DNA of 12,022 bases from UBA1444 sp964601085 (GTDB taxonomy: Bacteria > Bacillota > Negativicutes > UBA1444), in contig CAZRLN010000072.1 of NCBI GenBank assembly GCA_964601085.1, positions 1 to 12,022 of the forward strand. Direction: 5' to 3'. Positions 1 to 7,715 of this stretch are shown here, in pieces. Both the position numbers and the translations under genes were made by a program. The notes beneath the pieces were generated by a model, which was not told the origin of the DNA, searched no databases, and saw only the letters and a program-made list of their open reading frames with translations. Each line of letters begins with the position of its first letter. Position 1 is the stretch's first letter.

Positions 1-903
1 ACGCTGTTTCACCGGGCGATCGCCGCCGGCAAGAAAGTCCGCACCGAAACGCAGATTGCCTTCAGCGCGGTGTCGGTCAGCTATGCGGCGGTCGAACTGG
101 CGAAGAAGTTGCTGGGCGATCTTTCGCAGGCGACGGTAATGATTCTTGGCGCCGGCGAGATGAGCGAGCTGACGGCCCGGCACCTGGTCGAAAATGGCGT
201 TCGGACCGTGTTCGTCTCCAACCGGAACCAGGCCCGGGCGGAAGACTTGGCCCAAAAATTCCATGGGCGGGCGGTTCCGTTCGAACAGTTCATGAAATGG
301 GCGGTGGAGACCGACATCATCATCACTTCCACCGGCGCCCCCCACTACATCGTGCGATCCTGGGACGTTGCGCACATCATGCCGCAACGCTCCGGCCGGC
401 CCCTGATCTTCATCGACATCGCCGTTCCCCGAGATGTCGAGCCGGAAGTGGCGGCCATCGCCGGCGTAAGCTTGTATAACATCGACCACCTCAACGCGGT
501 CGTGGATTCCAACAAACGCGCCCGGCTGCGGGAAGCCCGCAAGGCGGAAAAAATCCTGGATGCGGAAGTCGGGGAACTCGTCGACCGGTTCCGTTACCTG
601 TCGTATCAGCCGGTGCTCAGCCAGCTCAAGGACAAGGCGGAAGCCATCCGGCAGCGGGAACTGAAACGGGCGCTGGCGAAACTGCCGGATTGCAGCCCGG
701 AGGAACGAAAGGTACTGGAAAACCTGTCCCGCATGCTGGTGCGCAAATTGCTGCGGGATCCGGTGATCTGCACGAACGAGGCGGCGGCGCGCGGCGAAGA
801 GGACTTCTGCGTGGCGGCGCTGACCCGGCTGTTTAAATTGAATGAATTGGGAGCATCGACAAGCTGTGAAACAAAAAATCATCATCGGCACGCGCGGCAG
901 TAA
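1..903 (+). CDS. hemA: Glutamyl-tRNA reductase, 5'-truncated by window edge
   Basis: Reduces glutamyl-tRNA(Glu) with NADPH to glutamate-1-semialdehyde, the first committed step of C5-pathway tetrapyrrole synthesis, in the cytoplasm. The frame is open from base 1, so the N-terminal catalytic domain with the active-site cysteine lies outside the window; 300 residues remain. Visible family signatures are VRTET near the start followed by SVSYAAVELA, the Rossmann NADPH-binding stretch MILGAGEMSEL (about residues 47-57 of the visible part), FIDIAVPRDVEP, and a charged helical C-terminal dimerisation domain (LREARKAEKILDAEVGEL). An internal GTG at base 70 is not the true start, because the family's conserved sequence continues upstream of it. 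The last codons overlap the start of hemC by 38 bases, which indicates translational coupling in the hem operon. The C-terminal tail after about base 850 is read from the overlap and is probably not conserved. Confidence 0.96.
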   Translation, partial: TLFHRAIAAGKKVRTETQIAFSAVSVSYAAVELAKKLLGDLSQATVMILGAGEMSELTARHLVENGVRTVFVSNRNQARAEDLAQKFHGRAVPFEQFMKWAVETDIIITSTGAPHYIVRSWDVAHIMPQRSGRPLIFIDIAVPRDVEPEVAAIAGVSLYNIDHLNAVVDSNKRARLREARKAEKILDAEVGELVDRFRYLSYQPVLSQLKDKAEAIRQRELKRALAKLPDCSPEERKVLENLSRMLVRKLLRDPVICTNEAAARGEEDFCVAALTRLFKLNELGASTSCETKNHHRHARQ

Positions 904-1786
904 ACTGGCCCTGTGGCAGGCCCGGCACATCGCCGCCCGGCTGGAGGAAATGAATCCCGGCATGGTCGTGGAGCTAAAGCATATCGTCACGACCGGCGAT
1001 AAGATTCTCGACGTGCCGCTGGCGCAGATCGGCGGCAAGGGCCTATTTACTAAGGAATTGGAAACGGCGATGCTGGCCGGGGAAATCGACCTGGCCGTGC
1101 ACAGCCTCAAAGACATGCCGACGGAATTGCCGGCGGGCTTGATCCTGGCGGCAACAACCACCCGCCTGGACCCGCACGACGCCTTTGTCAGCTGCCGTTA
1201 CGGCAGTCTGGCGGAACTGCCGGCAGGGGCGACGGTGGGGACCTCCAGCCTGCGCCGGAAGGCTCAGCTGTTGCGGTTGCGGCCGGACCTGCGGATCGAG
1301 AATCTGCGGGGCAACCTGGACACGCGGCTGCGAAAACTCGACGAGGGGCAATACGACGCCATTGTACTGGCGGCGGCCGGACTGCGCCGGTTGGGCTGGC
1401 CCGACCGGATCACGGCGTTGCTGTCGCCGGCGGAGTGCCTGCCGGCGGTGGGACAGGGTGTGCTGGCCCTCGAAGCGCGGGCGGCGGACGCGGACGTACT
1501 GGCGGCGGTGGCCGGACTGGACGATGCCGGCTCCCGGGCCTGCGTCACGGCGGAGCGGACGTTTCTGGCCGTGGTCGAGGGCGGCTGTCAGGTTCCGGTC
1601 GGGGTGTATGGACGGATGAACGGCGAAAAACTGGCGCTGCAGGCGCGGATCCTGTCACTGGACGGAACGCGCTGCGTCGAGGGGGAAACGGCCGGCGACC
1701 CGTCGCAGGCGGCGATGCTGGGCGATAGTCTGGCGCGGCGGTTGCTGGCGGCCGGCGGTGCGGAAATATTGGCCGAGCTTGGCTAA
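866..1786 (+). CDS. hemC: Hydroxymethylbilane synthase (porphobilinogen deaminase)
   Basis: Polymerises four porphobilinogen molecules into the linear tetrapyrrole hydroxymethylbilane, in the cytoplasm. With the GTG at 866 the protein has 306 residues, the usual family length, and begins MKQKIIIGTRGSKLALWQA, the conserved N-terminus. An in-frame ATG at 842 has no ribosome binding site and adds eight unconserved residues; GGGAG at 849-853 serves the GTG, with a rather long spacing. The catalytic aspartate is D83 in AVHSLKDMPTELP, and the dipyrromethane-cofactor cysteine is C241 in VEGGCQVPVG, one position from the E. coli numbering (D84, C242). Substrate-binding arginines are in TSSLRRKAQL and ENLRGNLDTRL. 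All key residues are present. The gene starts inside hemA and its stop lies a few bases before the next start, so it is part of the same transcript. Confidence 0.97.
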   Translation: MKQKIIIGTRGSKLALWQARHIAARLEEMNPGMVVELKHIVTTGDKILDVPLAQIGGKGLFTKELETAMLAGEIDLAVHSLKDMPTELPAGLILAATTTRLDPHDAFVSCRYGSLAELPAGATVGTSSLRRKAQLLRLRPDLRIENLRGNLDTRLRKLDEGQYDAIVLAAAGLRRLGWPDRITALLSPAECLPAVGQGVLALEARAADADVLAAVAGLDDAGSRACVTAERTFLAVVEGGCQVPVGVYGRMNGEKLALQARILSLDGTRCVEGETAGDPSQAAMLGDSLARRLLAAGGAEILAELG

Positions 1787-1799
1787 GGGAGAGATGGTT

Positions 1800-3326
1800 T
1801 TGCAAAAGGGAACTGTTTGTCTGGCGGGCGCCGGCCCAGGCGATCCGGGACTGGCCAGCGGCCGGGTGCTGGAATGCCTGCGGCGGGCCGATGCCATCGT
1901 CTATGATCGCCTAGTGTCGCCACGCCTGATCGCGCTGGCGCGTCCGGACGCGGAATTGATCTACGTCGGCAAGGCTTCGAGCCAACACACGCTGCGGCAG
2001 GAAGAAATCAACCTGCTGTTGGTGAAGCTGGCCAAGGAAAACAAGGCGGTGCTGCGCCTCAAAGGCGGCGACCCGTTCGTATTCGGCCGGGGCGGCGAAG
2101 AGGCCATCACGTTGCGCGAACACGGCGTGCCGTTCGAGATCGTTCCCGGCATCACTTCGGCGGTCGCGGTGGCGGCCTACGCCGGAATTCCGGTGACGCA
2201 CCGCGGCGTCGCGACTTCGTTCGCCGTGGTGACCGGGCACGAAGACCCCGACAAGACCGAGTCCGGGCTGAAATGGGACAAGCTGGCCACGGCGGTGGAC
2301 ACGTTGGTATTTTTGATGGGAGTGGAAAATCTCCCGTATATCACTTCGCAATTAATGGCGCATGGCCGGCCGGCGGATACGCCGGCGGCCGTGATTCGCT
2401 GGGGTACGACGCCGCAGCAGCGGACCCTGGTCACGACCGTCGGCCGGGCCGTGGCGGATGTGGCGGCGCAGCGATTGACGCCGCCGGCGATCTTCATCGT
2501 CGGCGAAGTGGTGAATCTGCGCGCCCAACTGCGCTGGTTCGATGACCGTCCGTTGTTTGGTCGCCGGATTTTGGTGACCCGGGCCCGGGAACAGGCCAGC
2601 CGCCTGACAGCCGGTCTGGAAGCAGCCGGCGCGCACTGCATCGAAGCCCCCGCCATCCGGATCGTCGAACCCGAGAGCTTTGCGCCGCTGGATCAGGCGA
2701 TCGCCGCCTTGTCACAGTATACATGGATTGGCTTTACCAGCCCCAATGGGGTGGCGGCTTTTTTCAACCGCCTGAGAGCGGCCGGCAAGGATGCCCGGCA
2801 GCTGACCGGCGCCAAAGTCGCTGCGATCGGGCCGGAAACAGCTGCAGCGCTGGAACGTCAGGGCATTGTCGCGGATGTCGTGCCGACCGAGTTTCGGGCG
2901 GAAGCGGTAGTGGCGGCGCTGGCCGGCAAAGTGGGGGCGCAGGACCGGGTGCTGATTCCGCGGGCTGAACAGGCGCGGGAAGTATTGCCGGACGAGCTGG
3001 TCCGGATGGGAGCGACCGTCGATGTGGTCACGGCGTACCGGACCGTGGCGGGCGGCGCCGATGGCGAAGCCGTTGCCAAGATGCTGGCTGCCGGGGAAAT
3101 CGATGTCGTGACTTTCACCAGTTCTTCTACGGTGACGAATCTACTGGCTCTTTTGGGCGAACAGGGTCGGGACTTGTTGTCGGGCGTGAAGATCGCCTGC
3201 ATCGGTCCCATCACGGCTGATACCTGCCGCGAGTTGGGCTTGCGGCCGGACATCGTCGCCGAAAAGTATACCATCCAGGGCTTGAACGAAAGCATCATTC
3301 AGGAATTGGGGGGGGAGCCGCGATGA
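1800..3326 (+). CDS. cobA-hemD: Fused uroporphyrinogen-III C-methyltransferase / uroporphyrinogen-III synthase
   Basis: A bifunctional protein of about 508 residues. The N-terminal half is a SUMT/CobA-type SAM methyltransferase that makes precorrin-2. It shows GAGPGDPGL (about 10-18), VYDRLVSP, LKGGDPFVFGRGGEEA (about 87-102), VPGITSAVAVAAYAGIPVTHRG split around the active site, and VTGHEDP. The C-terminal half, from about residue 254 (GRRILVTRAREQASRL), is HemD, which cyclises hydroxymethylbilane to uroporphyrinogen III; it has the family's FTSPNGV and VTFTSSSTV motifs. Three starts are possible: GTG 1758, ATG 1794 and TTG 1800. I chose TTG 1800 because GGGAG at 1787-1791 lies 8 bases before it but only 2 before the ATG. 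The stop overlaps the hemB start (ATGA). An 8-G run lies in the last codons. Such fusions are known in Firmicutes and channel flux toward siroheme and cobalamin. Confidence 0.95.
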   Translation: MQKGTVCLAGAGPGDPGLASGRVLECLRRADAIVYDRLVSPRLIALARPDAELIYVGKASSQHTLRQEEINLLLVKLAKENKAVLRLKGGDPFVFGRGGEEAITLREHGVPFEIVPGITSAVAVAAYAGIPVTHRGVATSFAVVTGHEDPDKTESGLKWDKLATAVDTLVFLMGVENLPYITSQLMAHGRPADTPAAVIRWGTTPQQRTLVTTVGRAVADVAAQRLTPPAIFIVGEVVNLRAQLRWFDDRPLFGRRILVTRAREQASRLTAGLEAAGAHCIEAPAIRIVEPESFAPLDQAIAALSQYTWIGFTSPNGVAAFFNRLRAAGKDARQLTGAKVAAIGPETAAALERQGIVADVVPTEFRAEAVVAALAGKVGAQDRVLIPRAEQAREVLPDELVRMGATVDVVTAYRTVAGGADGEAVAKMLAAGEIDVVTFTSSSTVTNLLALLGEQGRDLLSGVKIACIGPITADTCRELGLRPDIVAEKYTIQGLNESIIQELGGEPR

Positions 3327-4291
3327 GTGAACTGATTTACCGGCCGCGCCGTCTGCGCGCGTCGGCGGGAATCCGCAACATGGTGCGGGAAACCCAGCTG
3401 TCGGTGCAGGATTTCGTGTACCCGATTTTTGTCGTGCCGGGGATCAACATCAGAAAAGAGATTCCTTCTCTGCCCGGCCAATACCACCTGTCGGCCGACC
3501 AGGCGGCGGAAGCCGCGAAAGAGGCCGCAGCGCTGGGCATTCCGGCCGTGTTGCTGTTTGGGTTGCCGGAATACAAGGACACCAAAGGCTCCAGCGCCTG
3601 GGACATGAAAAGTCCGGTGCAGCGGGCGATGGTTCTGATCAAGAAAGCGCTGCCCGACATGGTGGTGATCGGCGACGTCTGCCTGTGCGAATACACGGAC
3701 CATGGACACTGCGGCCTGCTCAAGGGGCAGGAAGTGGACAATGATCCGACGCTGGACCTGCTGGCCCGGGTGGCGGTGAGCCAGGCCAAAGCCGGCGCCG
3801 ACATGATCGCGCCGTCGGACATGATGGACGGGCGGGTGGCAGCCATCCGCGAAGCCTTGGATATTGAAGGGTTTACCAACCGGTCGATCATGGCCTACTC
3901 GGCCAAGTACGCTTCGGCGTTTTACGGTCCGTTCCGCGAGGCGGCCGATTCCGCGCCGAAATTTGGCGACCGCCGGGCGTATCAGATGGATCCGGCGAAT
4001 GTCCGGGAAGCGTTGAAGGAAGTCGACCTCGACGTTTCGGAAGGTGCCGATATCGTCATGGTCAAACCGGCGCTGTCCTATCTGGATGTGATCAGCAAGG
4101 TCCGGGACAGTTTTGACCTGCCGGTGGCCGCCTACAATGTCAGCGGCGAATACGCCATGGTCAAGGCGGCTTCGGCCAACGGCTGGATCGAGGAGCAGCG
4201 GACGACGCTGGAGATTCTGACGAGCATCAAACGCGCCGGCGCGGATATCATCATCACCTATCACGCGCTGGACGCGGCGCGCTGGCTGTAG
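3323..4291 (+). CDS. hemB: Porphobilinogen synthase (5-aminolevulinate dehydratase)
   Basis: Condenses two 5-aminolevulinate molecules into porphobilinogen. The protein has 322 residues, full length for the family. The Schiff-base lysines are K195 (YSAKYASAFYGPF) and K248 (MVKPALSYLD). The metal-binding segment DVCLCEYTDHGHCG contains C120, C122 and C130, which marks this as a zinc-type enzyme rather than the aspartate-rich magnesium type. Other conserved blocks are APSDMMDGR and YNVSGEYAMV. The ATG overlaps the preceding stop by four bases (ATGA), and its ribosome binding site, GGGGGGAG at 3310-3317, lies within the last codons of cobA-hemD, so the two are translationally coupled. It lies after HemD in gene order although it acts earlier in the pathway. 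Confidence 0.98.
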   Translation: MSELIYRPRRLRASAGIRNMVRETQLSVQDFVYPIFVVPGINIRKEIPSLPGQYHLSADQAAEAAKEAAALGIPAVLLFGLPEYKDTKGSSAWDMKSPVQRAMVLIKKALPDMVVIGDVCLCEYTDHGHCGLLKGQEVDNDPTLDLLARVAVSQAKAGADMIAPSDMMDGRVAAIREALDIEGFTNRSIMAYSAKYASAFYGPFREAADSAPKFGDRRAYQMDPANVREALKEVDLDVSEGADIVMVKPALSYLDVISKVRDSFDLPVAAYNVSGEYAMVKAASANGWIEEQRTTLEILTSIKRAGADIIITYHALDAARWL

Positions 4292-4303
4292 GAGGCGACA
4301 AAA

Positions 4304-5611
4304 ATGGCGTTGGATTTGAGCCGGTCGGCGGCGGCATTCGCCGAAGCCAAACAATATATGCCCGGCGGGGTCAACAGTCCGGTCCGGTCCTTCCGGAGCG
4401 TCGGCGGCACGCCGCCGTTCATCGCCCGGGCGGCGGGCAGCCGGATCGTCGACATCGACGGCAATGAATACATTGATTATGTTTTGTCTTGGGGACCGAT
4501 GATTCTCGGCCATGTCCATCCCAAAGTCACGGCGGCCCTGCAGGCGGCCCTTGCGGGCGGAACCAGCTACGGCGCGCCGACTCTTCTCGAGACCGAACTG
4601 GCGAAGCGGGTCCGGCAGGCCGTGCCGGCGATGGAAATCGTCCGGATGGTGAATTCGGGAACCGAGGCGACCATGAGCGCGCTGCGGCTGGCTCGGGCGT
4701 TCACGAAACGCGACCGGATCGTTAAGTTCGAGGGTTGCTACCATGGCCACCACGACAGTCTGCTGGTCAAGGCCGGCTCGGGAGCCGCGACCTTCGGCGT
4801 GCCGGACAGCCCCGGCGTACCGGCGGCGGTGGCGCATACGTCCCTGACCCTGCCCTACAACGATTTCGACGCGATGGAAAAGCTGTTCGAACAACAGGGG
4901 GAACTCATTGCCGCAGTCATCATCGAGCCGGTGCCGGGCAACATGGGCATGGTGCTGCCGCAGGCCAGCTATCTGCAAAAAGTGCGGGAACTGACGGCGC
5001 ATTACGGTATCCTGCTGATTTTCGACGAAGTGATGTCCGGGTTCCGGGTAGCGCTCGGCGGGGCCCAGGCCCGGTTCGGCATCCAGCCGGATCTGGTCTG
5101 TCTCGGCAAGGTGATCGGCGGCGGGTTGCCGGTCGGCGCCTATGGCGGCCGACAGGAAATCATGGCCTGCATTTCGCCGGCCGGGCCGGTGTATCAGGCG
5201 GGAACCCTGTCGGGCAATCCACTGGCCATGACCGCCGGCATCGCCACCTTGACGGAGATCATGAACGCACCTGACTTTTATCCGCAACTCGAAGCCAAGA
5301 CCACCGCATTATGCGAGGGGATCGGCGCGGCGGCGGCCGAAGCCGGCGTGGCTATCCAGTCGCATCATCTGGGCAGCATGTTCGGCATGTTCTTCAATGA
5401 ACGGCCGGTGACGGATTACGCCAGCGCGGCCACGTCGGACCAGGCAGCCTTCAAAATCTGGTTCCACACGATGCTGGAGCAAGGGATCTATCTGGCCCCG
5501 TCCCAATTCGAGGCGGGGTTTATGTCCGCCGCCCACAGCGAAGCGGATATCGCGGCGACGATCGCGGCGGCCAAAGTGGCTTTCGCGGCGGTGGCGGCAT
5601 CCCGGCGCTGA
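4304..5611 (+). CDS. hemL: Glutamate-1-semialdehyde 2,1-aminomutase
   Basis: A PLP enzyme that converts glutamate-1-semialdehyde, the HemA product, into 5-aminolevulinate. The protein has 435 residues, the normal length. The PLP lysine is K269 in CLGKVIGGGLPVGAYGG, and the cofactor-ring aspartate is D241 in IFDEVMSGFR. Also present are MPGGVNSPVRSF at the N-terminus, LSWGPMILGH, VNSGTEATMSALRLAR and FEGCYHGHHDS, all diagnostic of GSA aminomutase rather than a general class-III aminotransferase. The start is clear: AGGAGG at 4290-4295, overlapping the hemB stop, is 8 bases before the ATG. It is the last gene of the operon and is followed by a strong terminator 25 bases after its stop. Having HemA and HemL in one transcript with HemB, C and D covers the route from glutamyl-tRNA to precorrin-2. 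Confidence 0.98.
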   Translation: MALDLSRSAAAFAEAKQYMPGGVNSPVRSFRSVGGTPPFIARAAGSRIVDIDGNEYIDYVLSWGPMILGHVHPKVTAALQAALAGGTSYGAPTLLETELAKRVRQAVPAMEIVRMVNSGTEATMSALRLARAFTKRDRIVKFEGCYHGHHDSLLVKAGSGAATFGVPDSPGVPAAVAHTSLTLPYNDFDAMEKLFEQQGELIAAVIIEPVPGNMGMVLPQASYLQKVRELTAHYGILLIFDEVMSGFRVALGGAQARFGIQPDLVCLGKVIGGGLPVGAYGGRQEIMACISPAGPVYQAGTLSGNPLAMTAGIATLTEIMNAPDFYPQLEAKTTALCEGIGAAAAEAGVAIQSHHLGSMFGMFFNERPVTDYASAATSDQAAFKIWFHTMLEQGIYLAPSQFEAGFMSAAHSEADIAATIAAAKVAFAAVAASRR

Positions 5612-5633
5612 CGCACTCCCTGATACGGAACAT

Positions 5634-5690
5634 AAAAAGACCTCCGGGGATGGCATTTTTGCCAAACCGCGGAGGTCTTGCTTTTGTTTT
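5634..5690. terminator. Bidirectional terminator between convergent hemL and the cysteine desulfurase-like gene
   Basis: A perfect 10-bp outer stem, AAGACCTCCG at 5637-5646 with CGGAGGTCTT at 5670-5679, encloses a second small hairpin (TGGCA 5651-5655 with TGCCA 5660-5664). A T-rich tract (5681-5690) follows on the + strand, and an A-run (5634-5638) gives a T-run on the - strand, so it can end both transcripts. The T-rich side overlaps the - strand gene's stop codon. Confidence 0.9.
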
Positions 5691-6837
5691 ATCGGCAGCT
5701 GCGGGCGAGTTCGGCGACAGCGGCGAGCGCCGCCCGAATATCGTCTTCGGTCGTGAACCGGCTGACACTGAACCGGACCGTGCCGCGACCAAAGGTGCCG
5801 ATCGTTCGGTGCGCGGCGGGGGCGCAGTGGAGGCCGGTACGGGTCAGGATGCCGAAGTCGCGTTCGAGTCGGACGCCGACTTCCTCGCAGGGGAGGTCGC
5901 CAATATTGAGCGAAAGGACCCCGACCGCTTCCCGCGGGTTTGACGGTCCATAGACTTCCAAGTCGGGAATTTCGCGCAGACCGTCGCGAAACAAACCTAT
6001 GAGCTTCTGCTCGTGAGCCAGCACATTCGCCACACCGAAATCCGTCAGAGCGGCGAGGGCGGCGCCCAGGCCGGCGATGCCGACCGCGTTCAAGGTGCCG
6101 CTTTCCAGTTTGTCCGGCAGGAAGTCCGGTTGGATTTCCGATTCGGAAGCACTGCCGGTTCCGCCAAAAATCAGCGGACGGAGGTTTATATCGACGCCGA
6201 GGGCAAGGCCGCCGGTTCCTTGTGGTCCGCCCAGGCTCTTATGTCCGGTGAAAGCCAAAAAATCGATGCCGAGCGCCTGCATGTCGATCGGGCAGACGCC
6301 GGCGGTTTGCGCGGCATCCACGGCGAAGCGCACGCCAGCTTCTCGTGCAATGGCCGCAACTTCGGCGATGGGCAGCAAAGCGCCGGTGACATTGGAAGCG
6401 TGCATGATCAGAATCAGACGCGTGTCCGGACAAATCGCCCGCTTCACCCAGTCGGGATCCAGCCGGCCGCAGGCATCGCAGGGAATGACGGACAGACGGA
6501 CGCCCCGGGATTCGAGTTCCCGCAGCGGCCGCATCACGGCATTGTGCTCCATCGAACTGACGATGACGTGGTCGGCGGGGTTCAGGAAGCCAAACAAAAG
6601 CAGATTGATCGCTTCGGTGGCGTTTTTGGTAAAAACGACCCGATCCGGAGACGGGGCGTTGAACAACGTGGTCAGCGCATCGCGGGCCTCATAGGTCATT
6701 CTTGCGGAAGCCAGGGCTTTGCCATGCCCGGCTCGGCCGGGGTTGCCACCGCAATTTTCCAGATAATCCTGCATGGCTGTGATCACTCCCAGCGGCTTGG
6801 GCCAAGATGTGGCGGCATTGTCAAGGTAGACCGGCAA
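5689..6837 (-). CDS. Cysteine desulfurase-like class-V aminotransferase-fold PLP enzyme
   Basis: A fold-type I PLP enzyme related to NifS/SufS, most like the group of cysteine desulfurase family proteins separate from IscS. It would be expected to mobilise sulfur from cysteine, or to use a related substrate; the exact role is unknown. Taking TTG 6837 as the start gives 382 residues beginning MPVYLDNAATSWPKP. Key positions are H98 (SSMEHNAVMRP), D174 (FAVDAAQTAG), the PLP lysine K200 (FTGHKSLGGPQGTGGL) and the candidate catalytic cysteine C338 in RTGLHCAPAAH. An in-frame GTG at 6846 is rejected because its first base lies within the GGAGG (6850-6846); the TTG is 8 bases from that site. No SufU/IscU scaffold gene is adjacent, so an Fe-S cluster role is not supported by context. 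It lies 30 bases downstream of the hydrolase gene and probably forms an operon with it. Confidence 0.9.
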   Translation of the reverse strand: MPVYLDNAATSWPKPLGVITAMQDYLENCGGNPGRAGHGKALASARMTYEARDALTTLFNAPSPDRVVFTKNATEAINLLLFGFLNPADHVIVSSMEHNAVMRPLRELESRGVRLSVIPCDACGRLDPDWVKRAICPDTRLILIMHASNVTGALLPIAEVAAIAREAGVRFAVDAAQTAGVCPIDMQALGIDFLAFTGHKSLGGPQGTGGLALGVDINLRPLIFGGTGSASESEIQPDFLPDKLESGTLNAVGIAGLGAALAALTDFGVANVLAHEQKLIGLFRDGLREIPDLEVYGPSNPREAVGVLSLNIGDLPCEEVGVRLERDFGILTRTGLHCAPAAHRTIGTFGRGTVRFSVSRFTTEDDIRAALAAVAELARSCR

Positions 6838-6861
6838 AAGGAACACCTCCTTGTCAGACGC

Positions 6862-6870
6862 ATTATATCA
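6862..6870 (-). promoter_or_regulatory. Candidate extended -10 promoter for the cysteine desulfurase-like gene
   Basis: On the - strand the hydrolase stop codon TGA runs straight into TATAAT (6867-6862), giving TGATATAAT, a perfect -10 hexamer preceded by the TGn extension. No good -35 hexamer is seen 16-18 bases upstream. Initiation here would start just a few bases before the GGAGG at 6850-6846. This would allow the gene to be expressed without the hydrolase, but the match could be coincidental. Confidence 0.4.
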
Positions 6871-7605
6871 CAGGCCGGGCAGAAAAACCTGCTGCCATAG
6901 CCAGTCCACCACGGTGGGGATGAAGCGGTCGCCGACGCCGATAAAGCTATGGCCGTGATCCGGCAGCAACAAAATCCGCTTTGGCTCACCGGCGGCATCG
7001 AATAGCCGCCGGGCGTGTTCCTCCGGCACGGTGACATCGGCGGCACCATGGATGATCAGCACAGGGAGACCGGCGAGGCTGCGAATATCCGCTATCAGGT
7101 CATACCGGGAAAAGTCGTCGATAAAATCCGGCGTCAGGTGAACCGGGTTTCCTTCGTGAATGACAGTGACGGCTTCGCCGCGTTCCAGCCGCCCATAATC
7201 ATTCCTCAGAATGCCGCGAAATGTCGAAGGCAGGTCGGCGGGACAGGCCATCAGGCAAAGTCCCGACAGATTTCGGTCCCGGGCGGCGGCGGCCAGCACT
7301 GCGGCGGCGCCCATGCTGCGTCCGGCCAGCACGATTTTTCGGGATACATTCCGGCGGCAATAATCAATGACCGCATTAATTTCCGCCACTTGCTGCGACA
7401 GGCAGCGGTGCGGGGTGAACCAGAAGCGGAGCAGCGCCATATCCTGCTGTTGCAGGGCAGAGGCCAGTTCCGTGCTGCTGCCGCCGTCGGCGGACCCGCA
7501 AAAGCCATGGCAAAGAACCATTACCGGCCGGCCCGCACCGCCTGGCGCCGGATGGAACTTGGCGTCGAGTTGTCGGATCCCGGCCGGGATCTGCAAAGTT
7601 TGCAT
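6868..7605 (-). CDS. Alpha/beta hydrolase (serine hydrolase, substrate unknown)
   Basis: A 245-residue cytoplasmic alpha/beta-hydrolase with no signal peptide. It carries the oxyanion-hole motif LCHGFCGS (31-38), the nucleophile elbow LAGRSMGAAAVL with S97, the acid D190 in IIHGAADVTVPEEHA, and the catalytic histidine, most likely H219 in LPDHGHSFIG (H217 is the alternative). The arrangement resembles peptidase- or esterase-like serine hydrolases such as the dienelactone hydrolase relatives; the substrate cannot be told from sequence. I chose the ATG at 7605 because GGAGG at 7618-7614 is 8 bases upstream, whereas the ATG at 7611 is only 2 away. The ribosome binding site lies immediately after the terminator of the upstream zinc-ribbon gene. 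The cysteine desulfurase-like gene follows after 30 bases. Confidence 0.85.
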   Translation of the reverse strand: MQTLQIPAGIRQLDAKFHPAPGGAGRPVMVLCHGFCGSADGGSSTELASALQQQDMALLRFWFTPHRCLSQQVAEINAVIDYCRRNVSRKIVLAGRSMGAAAVLAAAARDRNLSGLCLMACPADLPSTFRGILRNDYGRLERGEAVTVIHEGNPVHLTPDFIDDFSRYDLIADIRSLAGLPVLIIHGAADVTVPEEHARRLFDAAGEPKRILLLPDHGHSFIGVGDRFIPTVVDWLWQQVFLPGL

Positions 7606-7623
7606 CGGCATCACCTCCACGAT

Positions 7624-7657
7624 AAAAAAACAGGCCGTCCCGATTGGGACGGCCTGT
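7624..7657 (-). terminator. Rho-independent terminator after the zinc-ribbon gene
   Basis: On the - strand a perfect 12-bp stem (ACAGGCCGTCCC, 7657-7646 pairing with 7641-7630) with a 4-base loop is followed by seven T's (7630-7624). It lies 58 bases after the zinc-ribbon stop. The + strand side has no T-run, so it acts only on - strand transcripts. The T-run ends 5 bases before the hydrolase ribosome binding site. Confidence 0.92.
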
Positions 7658-7715
7658 GCGTTCAGCGGATGGACTAACGGAGCCTGCGTCCGCGACGTGC
7701 CTCGCTGGTTAAGAC

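Noticed and set aside
3308..3315. Run of eight G's at the end of cobA-hemD, a possible slippage site
   Set aside because: It affects only the last few residues of HemD and doubles as the hemB ribosome binding site, which explains it better than phase variation.
3299..5287. A 662-codon open frame on the - strand
   Set aside because: It lies antisense to hemB and hemL, whose protein motifs are complete. The open frame results from GC-rich codon bias and its product is rich in arginine and histidine with no recognisable domain.
6013..6900. A 295-codon open frame on the + strand
   Set aside because: It is antisense to the cysteine desulfurase-like gene, which has intact PLP motifs. No ribosome binding site or domain supports the antisense frame.
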